The position numbers were made by a program, and so were the translations under genes. Source: an uncultured Rikenellaceae bacterium (GTDB taxonomy: Bacteria; Bacteroidota; Bacteroidia; Bacteroidales; UBA932). From it: a stretch of DNA of 17,598 bases. The first letter of the stretch is position 1; the number at the start of each line of letters is the position of its first letter. The stretch lies in the NCBI GenBank assembly GCA_937906485.1, contig CALCYB010000108.1:1-17598 (forward strand). Reading direction: 5' to 3'. This document shows, piece after piece, positions 7,646 to 14,259 of the stretch. The notes beneath the pieces are model-generated. The model saw nothing but the letters and a program-made list of their open reading frames with translations, was not told the origin of the DNA and did no database searches.

Positions 7646-8679
7646 TTATTTTTGGCTTGTTCTTTTTGCCGGGCGGTCAGTGCCCTTTGGTAGGCTTTCC
7701 CGTTTCTTAGATGTTCCTGGTAGGAACTGGTGAATTTGTGGGTGCCGTCAAAGCTGGCATTGGCGCAGAAATACAGGTAATTGTTCTTGTCCCTGTTGAG
7801 GACCGCATCAATGGCGCTGATGGTTGGAATGGTAATCGGTCCGGGGGGAAGTCCTTTGTATTTGTAGGTGTTGTAAGGGGAATCGTATTTCAAGTGGCGG
7901 TTGAGGACACGGGTAATACCGGGTTCCTCATCTTTTAACGCGTAGATCACGGTCGGACACGCCTGTAGTTTCATCCCTTTGTTCAGACGGTTCAGGTAGA
8001 CTGCCGCCATGGCCGGTTGTTCGGGAACATGATTGGTCTCTTGAACAATGATGGAGGCCAGGGTGATGACCTCGGTCGGCGTAAGATTCAGGGCTTTGGC
8101 TTTGGTCAGCCTGTCATCATTCCAGAACCGGTCGTATTCCCGTTTGAAACGTTGGATGACTTGTTCGGGCGTGGCGGTCCAATACAGTTCGTAGGTATTG
8201 GGAATGAAGAGTGAAAGCATGGTTTCCGGATTCAGACCCAATGCCTGCTGGGTCGTACTGTCCGACAAGGCCTGCATAAAGGCGGCAGAGTCGGCGGCAA
8301 ATTGCTTCCCGAAATAAGCAGCCAGACGGTCCAGGGTTTTGATGTAGCCCCGGAATGTAATCCGTTGGGGCGTTTCCCACCCGTTGGCAAAAATCCGGAT
8401 GATTTCCTGGTTGCTCATTTCCGGTTTGAGCAGGTAGCGTCCGGGTTTGAGGTAGGCAGCCAGGTTACGTCGCTGGGCCGCCCGTTGGAAACGTTGGGGA
8501 TGTTTGAAGACCTGTCCATTTTCCATCGCTTCGTAACTCTGTTCCGGATAGAGGTAGAATATGGTTTCCTGACGGACATCCGGCCGTTTGTAAGTCAGGT
8601 AATAATTGAGTGCTACGCCTCCACCAATCAGCAGGAGGATCAGGAAGGCAGCACCTATGAGCAGGTATTTTTTTTTCAT
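7630..8679 (-). CDS. mltG: Endolytic transglycosylase MltG
   Basis: A 349-residue MltG/YceG family protein. This inner membrane lytic transglycosylase cuts nascent glycan strands and is thought to terminate peptidoglycan polymerisation. One N-terminal membrane anchor spans about residues 5-24. A LysM-like region follows, then the catalytic domain with LASIIVQET (likely catalytic E214), YLNRL, and GLPPGPI near 276-282. The CANASFDGTHKF segment near 305-316 is also family-typical. ATG 8679 begins the anchor (MKKKYLL); a further in-frame ATG upstream at 8763 would run back through the 3' end of the preceding gene and is rejected. It starts 2 nt after the GH73 stop, so the two are translationally coupled. 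Its last five codons and stop overlap the oppositely oriented S41 gene by 16 bp. Codons 2-4 form an A9 run. Confidence 0.94.
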   Translation of the reverse strand: MKKKYLLIGAAFLILLLIGGGVALNYYLTYKRPDVRQETIFYLYPEQSYEAMENGQVFKHPQRFQRAAQRRNLAAYLKPGRYLLKPEMSNQEIIRIFANGWETPQRITFRGYIKTLDRLAAYFGKQFAADSAAFMQALSDSTTQQALGLNPETMLSLFIPNTYELYWTATPEQVIQRFKREYDRFWNDDRLTKAKALNLTPTEVITLASIIVQETNHVPEQPAMAAVYLNRLNKGMKLQACPTVIYALKDEEPGITRVLNRHLKYDSPYNTYKYKGLPPGPITIPTISAIDAVLNRDKNNYLYFCANASFDGTHKFTSSYQEHLRNGKAYQRALTARQKEQAKNNQSTK

Positions 8680-8681
8680 GA

Positions 8682-9674
8682 TCAGTAGGTTTTCATTCGG
8701 CGCAGGAAGACACGGTCCCCTTCCCGGGGAGATCCTTCCGCTGTGGCATGGTTGTATTCGCACAACGATTCAAGCCGGATGGCATAGCGCTGGGCGATAT
8801 CATAATAGGTGTCTCCTTCTTCTGCAATGTGCAGTTCCAGGTGTTTGGGGGCCTTCTTCTTTTTCTTTTCCAGGTAGACGACGGTTCCGGGAAGCAGTTC
8901 CTGCTCTTTCTTCAAGTCATTGAAACGGAGAATCTCGCGTGTGAACAACTGGTATTCTTTGGCCAGGGAGGCATAGGTATCGGATTCATTGGCGATGATG
9001 TAGGCAACACCGTTCATGACATAAAGCGTTCGGGCTTGCGAGTGCTTGTACAAGGTGGAGCGTTCCATGGATTGCAGGGTGCGCAATTGCTGCAACTGGG
9101 CAGGACTTGGCGGGAGGTAATCCTTTTTCTTCCTGCCTTTTTTCAGCCCTTGCTGGTCAATCAGGTACAGCTGGTAGTCTTCAATGATCTTGATCAGCAT
9201 CTGCGCATATTGGGGGTGGGTGGCATATCCGGCCTGTTTCAGTCCGTAAGCCCATCCTTTGTAATCTGTAATTTCCAGATCGAACAAGGGAGCGTAGCGG
9301 TCACGGTAGCGCAGGAAGTCTGCGTGGTCGTGGTAAGAGGCTTCAGCATTTTTGTATTTTCGGAAGCATTCGTTCTTCTTGTCATCGTCCCGATGGATTG
9401 TCGCACCTTTCCAGTCGTGGCATTTGATGCCAAAGTGGTTGTTTCCTTCAACGGCCAGGGTGGAATTGCCGTCTCCGGATTCCAGACAGCCTTGGGCTAA
9501 GGTAATGCTGGCCGGGATCCCATGGGAGCGCATCTGGCTGATGGCAATTTCCTTGTAAAGGTCAATGTACTCCTGGCGGCTTAATTTTTGTTGTGCAGTC
9601 AGTGGATGCAGATTCAGGCAGAGCAACAGCAGGAATCCGCAGCAGATGGGGAGGTATCGGGTAGGGTTCATCAT
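8682..9674 (-). CDS. GH73 glucosaminidase with two LysM repeats
   Basis: A 330-residue secreted peptidoglycan hydrolase. A signal peptide covers about residues 1-27 (hydrophobic PICCGFLLLLCLNLHPL, then TAQ). A glucosaminidase domain (GH73, FlgJ/LytD-like) spans about 30-175, with the likely catalytic glutamate E65 in AQGCLESGDG, then NNHFGIKC and YHDHADFL. A basic linker follows (KKGRKKK, 178-184). Two C-terminal LysM-type repeats lie at about 223-268 and 282-325, which would hold it on peptidoglycan. The start is one of two adjacent ATGs (9674 or 9671); the frame stays open upstream but only antisense to cdd. It forms an operon with mltG 2 nt downstream, pairing a glucosaminidase with a lytic transglycosylase. 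Two cysteines fall in the signal region (C11, C12), but no clear lipobox is seen. Confidence 0.9.
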   Translation of the reverse strand: MMNPTRYLPICCGFLLLLCLNLHPLTAQQKLSRQEYIDLYKEIAISQMRSHGIPASITLAQGCLESGDGNSTLAVEGNNHFGIKCHDWKGATIHRDDDKKNECFRKYKNAEASYHDHADFLRYRDRYAPLFDLEITDYKGWAYGLKQAGYATHPQYAQMLIKIIEDYQLYLIDQQGLKKGRKKKDYLPPSPAQLQQLRTLQSMERSTLYKHSQARTLYVMNGVAYIIANESDTYASLAKEYQLFTREILRFNDLKKEQELLPGTVVYLEKKKKKAPKHLELHIAEEGDTYYDIAQRYAIRLESLCEYNHATAEGSPREGDRVFLRRMKTY

Positions 9675-9681
9675 TGCTTGA

Positions 9682-9712
9682 CAAAGATAGTATGAATCCG
9701 GTAATCCCGAAA
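9682..9712 (-). promoter_or_regulatory. Promoter of the GH73-mltG operon
   Basis: On the minus strand TATCTTTG (9689 to 9682) is an exact TAnnTTTG -7 box. TTTC (9712 to 9709), one base off the TTTG -33 consensus, lies exactly 19 nt upstream. The start of transcription would fall within a base or so of the ATG at 9674, leaving almost no leader. Confidence 0.6.
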
Positions 9713-9718
9713 AAATTA

Positions 9719-9726
9719 TATATTTG
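9719..9726 (+). promoter_or_regulatory. -7 box of the cdd promoter
   Basis: TATATTTG matches TAnnTTTG and ends only 5 nt before the cdd ATG, so the transcript is predicted to begin at or very near the start codon. No good TTTG is seen 19-21 nt upstream. Confidence 0.5.
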
Positions 9727-9731
9727 CAAGT

Positions 9732-10217
9732 ATGAAGAAAATAACATTGTCCATTGTTTACGAGGAGTATGATTCCTTGCAGGAACTGGCGGAGAGTGAC
9801 CGTCGTCTGATGGAGCAGGCAATTGCTGCTGCAAAAGGGGCTTATGCCCCGTATTCGCATTTTCAGGTCGGGGCAGCTGTCCGCCTTGCCAGTGGCAAGG
9901 TAGTCACAGGCGCCAATCAGGAAAATGCCGCGTATCCGTCCGGCCTTTGTGCGGAACGGACCGCATTGTTTTATGCCCATGCGCAGTATCCGGATGATCC
10001 GATAACTGCCATCGCCATAGTTGCGATGGTTAACGGTCAATTGACCGAAAGTCTGACCTATCCCTGCGGAGCCTGCCGGCAGGTGTTGGCGGAAACGCAG
10101 ATGCGGGCCAAGGCTCCAGTGCGCATCTTGGTGGGAAGTCAAAAACAAGTGCTTGTTTTCCATCAGGTTGAAGATCTTTTGCCTTTTATCTTTGATAATT
10201 TGCCGGAAAAAGATTAG
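9732..10217 (+). CDS. cdd: Cytidine deaminase
   Basis: A 161-residue homotetrameric-type cytidine deaminase, which converts (deoxy)cytidine to (deoxy)uridine in pyrimidine salvage. The active site is complete: C73-A74-E75 (zinc ligand and proton shuttle) and PCGAC with C112 and C115. Substrate-binding residues lie in YAPYSHFQVGAA (38-49) and the NQENAAYPSGL segment (62-72). It is about 25 residues longer than the shortest family members because of an N-terminal extension common in Bacteroidota. ATG 9732 is kept because the residues before the next methionine (M27) resemble that extension. It is divergent from the GH73 operon, and its stop codon overlaps the probable -33 of the SRP RNA promoter. 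Confidence 0.95.
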   Translation: MKKITLSIVYEEYDSLQELAESDRRLMEQAIAAAKGAYAPYSHFQVGAAVRLASGKVVTGANQENAAYPSGLCAERTALFYAHAQYPDDPITAIAIVAMVNGQLTESLTYPCGACRQVLAETQMRAKAPVRILVGSQKQVLVFHQVEDLLPFIFDNLPEKD

Positions 10218-10244
10218 CAAGAATAAAAAAAAGTATTACCTTTG
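10214..10244 (+). promoter_or_regulatory. SRP RNA promoter
   Basis: TACCTTTG at 10237-10244 is an exact -7 box. TTAG at 10214-10217, one base off TTTG, lies 19 nt upstream and includes the cdd stop codon. The -7 box ends 4 nt before the first base of the SRP RNA terminal helix. Confidence 0.6.
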
Positions 10245-10248
10245 CGTC

Positions 10249-10346
10249 GGGTAAGTCATACACGACCAGCTCCTACTTAACTCCCCCAGGACCGGAAGGT
10301 AGCAAGGGTACAGTGGTTGTAGCGGTGCGATGTATTCAGCTTACCC
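10249..10346 (+). ncRNA. ffs: Bacterial small signal recognition particle RNA (4.5S type)
   Basis: A 98-nt RNA gene. The ends GGGTAAG (10249-10255) and CTTACCC (10340-10346) form the perfect 7-bp terminal helix. The apical domain carries the universal Ffh-binding region: CAGGACCGGAAGGTAGCAAGG around 10287-10307 contains the GGAA tetraloop closed by C-G pairs and the asymmetric AGCA-type internal loop. The RNA binds Ffh and FtsY to direct membrane and secreted proteins to the translocon. No Alu domain is present, as expected for the short form. It has its own promoter, and its closing helix plus the T6 run doubles as the terminator. The exact ends are inferred from the helix. Confidence 0.95.
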
Positions 10347-10352
10347 TTTTTT
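10340..10352 (+). terminator. SRP RNA intrinsic terminator
   Basis: The 3' arm of the SRP terminal helix (CTTACCC) is followed directly by TTTTTT at 10347-10352. Since the mnmA start is 5 nt beyond this, any mnmA message from the SRP promoter must read through it. Confidence 0.6.
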
Positions 10353-10357
10353 GTTAT

Positions 10358-11554
10358 ATGGAATCGAAGAAATCAATCAAAGTGGCTGTCGGTCTGTCCG
10401 GAGGAGTGGACTCCAGTGTGGCGGCATTGTTGTTGAAACAGCAAGGGTACGATGTATTTGCCTTGTTTATGCAGAACTGGCATGATACGACGGGGACCCT
10501 GCATGGGGATTGTGAGTGGGAGGAAGATTTGAGTGTGGCCAGAATGGTCGCCCGAAAACTGGATATCCCTTTTCACTTTGTTGATCTGTCCGATACATAC
10601 CGTCAGCGGGTGGTGGATTACATGTTTTCGGAATACGAGAAAGGTCGCACACCCAATCCGGATGTGCTTTGCAATCGGGAGATCAAATTTGATGCTTTTC
10701 TGCATCATGCCCTGGCCTTGGGCGCCGAATATGTGGCAACCGGTCACTATTGCCAAAAAGAAACCTTACAGGATGCAGACGGACGACCTGTGTATCGTCT
10801 GATTGCGGGAGCGGACGGCAACAAAGACCAAAGTTATTTCCTGTGTCAGCTCTCTCAGGACCAATTGTCCCGGGCTATGTTTCCGATCGGTGCACTGGAA
10901 AAACCCGAAGTACGCCGTTTGGCACGCGAGGCAGGGCTGCCGAGTGCGGATAAAAAAGACTCGCAAGGGATCTGTTTTGTAGGGAAGGTGGATCTGCCGG
11001 TGTTCCTGCAGCAGAAATTGGCCCCGAAAGAGGGAAAGGTGGTGGAGATTTTCCGCGATTTCTATCATGAGTTGCCGGAAACGGATTCGGAAGATCTGGC
11101 AGCATTGGCGACACCCCGCAGTTATGGTGTGACCGACGGAAAGGTAATCGGCAAACACGTAGGTGCGCAGTATTATACCATCGGTCAGCGCAAAGGCCTG
11201 AACATCGGAGGGCATCAACAGCCCATTTTTATCATCCATATTGATATTGACCAGAACATTATCTATGTCGGTGAGGGGCAGGATCATCCCGGCCTCTATC
11301 GTCCGGCCCTCTGCATCTTGCCGGAAGAGATCCATTGGGTCCGTCCGGATCTGGCCATGGAAGTCGGTCAAAGCCGTGAATACTGGATACGGATCCGTTA
11401 TCGTCAGCCGTTGCAGAAAGGCTGGCTGATCCGTCGTCAAGAGGGAATGTACATCCGTTTTGAGGAAGCCCAACGCGGGATTACACCGGGACAGTTTGCT
11501 GCCTGGTATACGGACGATGGTGAGTTGGTTGGTAGTGGTGTGATTTACCGTTGA
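10358..11554 (+). CDS. mnmA: tRNA-specific 2-thiouridylase MnmA
   Basis: A 398-residue MnmA, which makes 2-thiouridine at position 34 of tRNA-Lys, -Glu and -Gln using ATP and a persulfide donor. It has the PP-loop SGGVDSS at 14-20, the catalytic cysteine C105 in NPDVLCNREIKF, the second catalytic cysteine C206 in SQGICFVG, and the ATGHY motif near 127-131. The C-terminal half contains YTIGQRKGL and the beta-barrel domain. ATG 10358 is preferred: the frame is open back to a GTG/ATG-like codon near 10313, but that part lies within the SRP RNA. No Shine-Dalgarno sequence is visible, and no promoter separates it from ffs, so its mRNA probably arises by readthrough from ffs or cdd. It ends 12 nt before the oppositely oriented tRNA gene. 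Confidence 0.95.
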   Translation: MESKKSIKVAVGLSGGVDSSVAALLLKQQGYDVFALFMQNWHDTTGTLHGDCEWEEDLSVARMVARKLDIPFHFVDLSDTYRQRVVDYMFSEYEKGRTPNPDVLCNREIKFDAFLHHALALGAEYVATGHYCQKETLQDADGRPVYRLIAGADGNKDQSYFLCQLSQDQLSRAMFPIGALEKPEVRRLAREAGLPSADKKDSQGICFVGKVDLPVFLQQKLAPKEGKVVEIFRDFYHELPETDSEDLAALATPRSYGVTDGKVIGKHVGAQYYTIGQRKGLNIGGHQQPIFIIHIDIDQNIIYVGEGQDHPGLYRPALCILPEEIHWVRPDLAMEVGQSREYWIRIRYRQPLQKGWLIRRQEGMYIRFEEAQRGITPGQFAAWYTDDGELVGSGVIYR

Positions 11555-11566
11555 GAAAAAAAGAAG

Positions 11567-11639
11567 AGCCACTCACGGGACTCGAACCCGCGACCTGCTC
11601 ATTACGAATGAGCTGCTCTACCAGCTGAGCTAAAGTGGC
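11567..11639 (-). tRNA. tRNA-Thr (anticodon CGU)
   Basis: A 73-nt tRNA without encoded CCA. On the minus strand, acceptor GCCACTT pairs with GAGTGGC (one G-U). The D arm is GCTC/GAGC with loop AGCTGGTA, and the anticodon stem GCTCA/TGAGC encloses loop TTCGTAA, giving anticodon CGT (codon ACG, Thr). The T arm GCGGG/CCCGT has loop TTCGAGT, and the discriminator base is U. A T-rich stretch follows at once downstream (minus strand CTTCTTTTTTTC, about 11565 to 11554), which probably ends transcription. Maturation needs the CCA-adding enzyme and is compatible with RNase Z processing. Confidence 0.96.
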
Positions 11640-11655
11640 TTTCAGTTTGGGTGTG

Positions 11656-11663
11656 CAAATATA
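11656..11663 (-). promoter_or_regulatory. -7 box of the tRNA-Thr promoter
   Basis: Minus-strand TATATTTG (11663 to 11656) matches TAnnTTTG and lies 16 nt before the tRNA 5' end, a suitable distance for a short 5' extension. No -33 match is evident. Confidence 0.5.
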
Positions 11664-11684
11664 GAAAAAAATCTTTGGATAGCG

Positions 11685-12914
11685 ATGAAATCCGCAAATA
11701 TTATTATTATCGGAGGTGGAGCTGCCGGACTGATGGCGGCAGCCCGATTGGCAGGAACTTCTCATCGGGTGGTGGTCATGGAAAAACGTGAACGCTTTGG
11801 CCGTAAGTTGCTTATTACAGGAAAAGGCCGATGCAACCTGACCAACATGCGTCCCTGGAATGAGTTTCAGGAGCACATCCACCCCGATGCCGGGTTCTTG
11901 AAAAATGCTTTTTATGCGTTTGATAACCGGAAGGTGGTGGAATTTCTACAGGGGCATGGGCTGGAGACCAAAGTTGAACGAGGAGAGCGTGTTTTTCCTG
12001 TCAGTGACCGTAGCGCGGATGTACTCAATACCCTGGAGTCCATTGCTCGGCAAGGAGGAGTGGAGTTGTTGACAGAAATGTCCGTACAAGATTTGCGTCC
12101 CCGAGCAGGAGGCGAAGGCTTTGTTCTGGAAGTCGAGACGCCTGCCGGAGAAGAACGTTGGGAAGCGGATCAGGTGCTGGTTGCCACCGGAGGGCTTTCG
12201 TACCCGACTACGGGCAGTACGGGGGATGGTTATCGGTGGGCAGAACAGATGAATCATCCTTTGGTGCCATGTTTCCCTGCCATTACGGCCATCAGACCCC
12301 AGCAAATGGATCCTGAACTGGAAGGATTGCTGTTGACACACATTCGGATGGACCTGTATATCGGAGGAAGTCTGGTGCAGCAGGAAGAGGGGGAATTTTC
12401 ATTTACCGAGTTGGGGATGGAAGGAGGAGTTGCCTTTCGGTTGAGCCGTCGCGCTGTATGGGCCTTGGTCAATGGAGAAAAAGTGAAAGTGGTGGTGGAT
12501 TTGAAACCGGGCTTGACACAGGACCAGTTATTTGCCCGTATCCGTCGCGAAAAGCTCTCGCAGCCCAAGTTGTCGGTGAGGGATCTTCTGCGGAAGATGC
12601 TGCCCAAGCAATTGGTTGCACCCTTTCTAAAGGCCCATCCCAATCTCCGTGAAGAGAAAATACCGGCAGCATTGAAACACTGGGAGTTTCCGATTGCCGA
12701 ATACGGTTCGTATGCGCGGGCCGTGGTGACGGCCGGGGGCGTGAGTGTGAAATCCCTTTCCCGTAAAACACTTGAGTCCAAACTACATCCAGGACTATAT
12801 TTTATCGGAGAGGTGTTGGATCTGGATGGAGATACGGGCGGATATAACCTGCAGATTGCATTTTCTACGGCAGCTCTGGCTGCGGAGGCTGCCTTGAAAA
12901 AACAGTCCCGTTGA
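11685..12914 (+). CDS. HI0933/BaiN family FAD-dependent oxidoreductase
   Basis: A 409-residue flavoprotein of the HI0933/YhiN (BaiN-like) family. It begins with the dinucleotide-binding motif IIIIGGGAAGL (6-16), then the family signature GRKLLITGKGRCNLTN (39-54). ATGGLSYPTTGSTGDG follows in the middle of the protein. The C-terminal FAD-contact region GEVLDLDGDTGGYN is also family-typical. Members are annotated as NAD(P)/FAD-dependent oxidoreductases or aminoacetone oxidases; one relative, BaiN, acts on bile acid intermediates, but that cannot be assumed here. An AATCTTTG at 11670-11677, one base off the -7 consensus, lies 7 nt before the ATG, so a short or absent leader is possible. It is convergent with the FAH-fold gene, with 17 bp between stops. 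Confidence 0.9.
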   Translation: MKSANIIIIGGGAAGLMAAARLAGTSHRVVVMEKRERFGRKLLITGKGRCNLTNMRPWNEFQEHIHPDAGFLKNAFYAFDNRKVVEFLQGHGLETKVERGERVFPVSDRSADVLNTLESIARQGGVELLTEMSVQDLRPRAGGEGFVLEVETPAGEERWEADQVLVATGGLSYPTTGSTGDGYRWAEQMNHPLVPCFPAITAIRPQQMDPELEGLLLTHIRMDLYIGGSLVQQEEGEFSFTELGMEGGVAFRLSRRAVWALVNGEKVKVVVDLKPGLTQDQLFARIRREKLSQPKLSVRDLLRKMLPKQLVAPFLKAHPNLREEKIPAALKHWEFPIAEYGSYARAVVTAGGVSVKSLSRKTLESKLHPGLYFIGEVLDLDGDTGGYNLQIAFSTAALAAEAALKKQSR

Positions 12915-12923
12915 GTGGACGGG
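12897..12923 (-). terminator. Possible terminator of the dnaN operon
   Basis: On the minus strand CCCGT/ACGGG (12923-12919 with 12911-12907, loop of 7) is followed after ACTG by a run of six T (12902 to 12897). It lies just past the FAH-fold stop and inside the last codons of the convergent flavoprotein. The stem is only 5 bp, so its strength is uncertain. Confidence 0.35.
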
Positions 12924-12931
12924 GTGGGGGA

Positions 12932-13486
12932 TTAACGGATTTCAAGCTGCCACAGCCGATCCTCTTGCCATGTTGCATCAAGCCGGTCTCCGACCGCAAG
13001 GGGGCGGGGGGTGTCCAACTCCCACAGCAACAGGTCTCCGATTCGCAGGGAACAGTAATGCGAAACTTCGGATAGCCGTTCTGCACAGGTGTTCAAGTCG
13101 GGATATTGGAGCGAAGCGGGCCATTGCTGCCCATTGATCCGGTAGGTCGGCAGCTGTTGGGCCGGATATTGGTCCATGGAGACTGTTTTTAACGGAATCA
13201 GTGAGGTGAAATCCATGGCATTCTCGATGAATTCCCGATGGGGTGCCTCTGTGTCCCGCAATTGGGGATAAAGCAGCAGACCGAATCCAAAACTTTCCCA
13301 ATACCGTTCGGCAAACCGAGTGGCAATGGCTTTTCCCGGGCGACGCATCCGGATGGACAGCACAGGAGTGGCCAATAGGGCTTGGACTTGGTCCGGGAGG
13401 TAGTAAACAGACAAGTCCCGAATCAAGGTTGAATCGGGACGGTATCTGAATAAGGGTTGGTCCTTGGGGAGGATAATCAGGTTCAC
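12932..13486 (-). CDS. Divergent FAH-fold protein, probably without metal site
   Basis: A 184-residue protein that resembles a shortened fumarylacetoacetate hydrolase (FAH) family member. The C-terminal third is most telling: a YCSLRIGDLLLWELDTP segment near 144-160 follows the family pattern TLxxGDLxxTGTP, and PLAVGDRLDA with a final strand LWQLEIR completes the domain. GKAIATRFAERYWESFGFG (51-69) matches the segment after the first metal motif. By eye, however, the ExE metal ligands and the later Asp of active enzymes fall on T40, V42 and L71, so the usual Mg2+/Mn2+ site seems lost. The start is GTG 13486, overlapping the exonuclease stop as GTGA, with no closer ATG until codon 47. Function unknown; hydrolase activity is doubtful. 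Confidence 0.65.
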   Translation of the reverse strand: MNLIILPKDQPLFRYRPDSTLIRDLSVYYLPDQVQALLATPVLSIRMRRPGKAIATRFAERYWESFGFGLLLYPQLRDTEAPHREFIENAMDFTSLIPLKTVSMDQYPAQQLPTYRINGQQWPASLQYPDLNTCAERLSEVSHYCSLRIGDLLLWELDTPRPLAVGDRLDATWQEDRLWQLEIR

Positions 13487-14250
13487 AGCAGCATCGAAAG
13501 TTTGATTTCTGTCAGCACTTTTTTGGTGTCCCGGGTAAAATCACCCTCCATAATCCAGGCATAGTAACTCGGTTCATTTCTTAGCACATCGGTTACTTTC
13601 TTGCCACGGTGTTTGCCAAAATTGAAAACCACTTCGTCTTTGTCGTTGTACGCCATCCTTCCGGCATAATCTGCCAATTTTGAGCGGGTTGAAAAGTCAG
13701 CCAGGAAAGCCATGTCGTTTTTCAACTCTTCCGGGTAGCGGTCCAGTTGGGCTTTGAGGATCTCATAGGTGGCTACGGTGTCCGCTTCTGCAGAGTGGGC
13801 ATTTTCCAGGTTCTTCTGGCAGTAGAATTTATAGGCAGCACTCAAGGTCCGTTGTTCGAGTTTGTGGAAGATGTTCTGCACATCAATCAACTTCCTTTTC
13901 CGGAAATCGAAGTCCACTCCGGCGCGGAGGAATTCTTCCGCGAGCAGGGGAATATCGAACTTGATGGAATTGTATCCGGCAATGTCGCATCCTTTCATCC
14001 ATTGTGCCAGGCTCTTTGCTATTTGGGCAAACGTGGGGCAATCCTTGACATCTTCATCGCTGATGTGGTGGATGGCCTGGGCTTCCGCAGGAATGGGGAT
14101 GGTCGGGTTAATCCTCCGGGTCTTGATTTCCTGGTCCCCATTGGGGTGTACTTTCAATGCGCAGATTTCTACAATGCGGTCACACGCTACATTCAATCCG
14201 GTACTTTCAATGTCGAAGAACAGGATTGGGTTGGTCAAATGGAGTTCCAT
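13483..14250 (-). CDS. DnaQ-like DEDDh 3'-5' exonuclease
   Basis: A 255-residue exonuclease of the DnaQ/RNase T superfamily. All five DEDDh residues are visible: D13 and E15 in FFDIEST, D99 in NSIKFDIPLL, H152 and D157 in HSAEADTVAT. The exonuclease domain covers about 8-170. A C-terminal segment at about 205-250 (VFNFGKHRGKKVTDV, then YYAWIMEGDF) matches the small domain found at the end of exonuclease X-like proteins and in DUF3820. It starts 9 nt after the dnaN stop, so it is probably made together with the sliding clamp and may be a proofreading or repair exonuclease of this lineage. Whether it is the polymerase III epsilon subunit cannot be decided; no clamp-binding motif is obvious. Its stop overlaps the next gene's GTG start. 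Confidence 0.88.
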   Translation of the reverse strand: MELHLTNPILFFDIESTGLNVACDRIVEICALKVHPNGDQEIKTRRINPTIPIPAEAQAIHHISDEDVKDCPTFAQIAKSLAQWMKGCDIAGYNSIKFDIPLLAEEFLRAGVDFDFRKRKLIDVQNIFHKLEQRTLSAAYKFYCQKNLENAHSAEADTVATYEILKAQLDRYPEELKNDMAFLADFSTRSKLADYAGRMAYNDKDEVVFNFGKHRGKKVTDVLRNEPSYYAWIMEGDFTRDTKKVLTEIKLSMLL

Positions 14251-14259
14251 ACAATTTCG

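Noticed and set aside
9675..10220. N-terminal extension of the GH73 gene to 10220
   Set aside because: The extra 182 residues are antisense to cdd, show no domain, and would bury the signal peptide that begins at 9674.
10313..10357. Earlier in-frame start for mnmA inside the SRP RNA
   Set aside because: The 15 added residues are encoded by the structured 3' half of ffs, and MnmA proteins normally begin shortly before the PP-loop, as the ATG at 10358 does.
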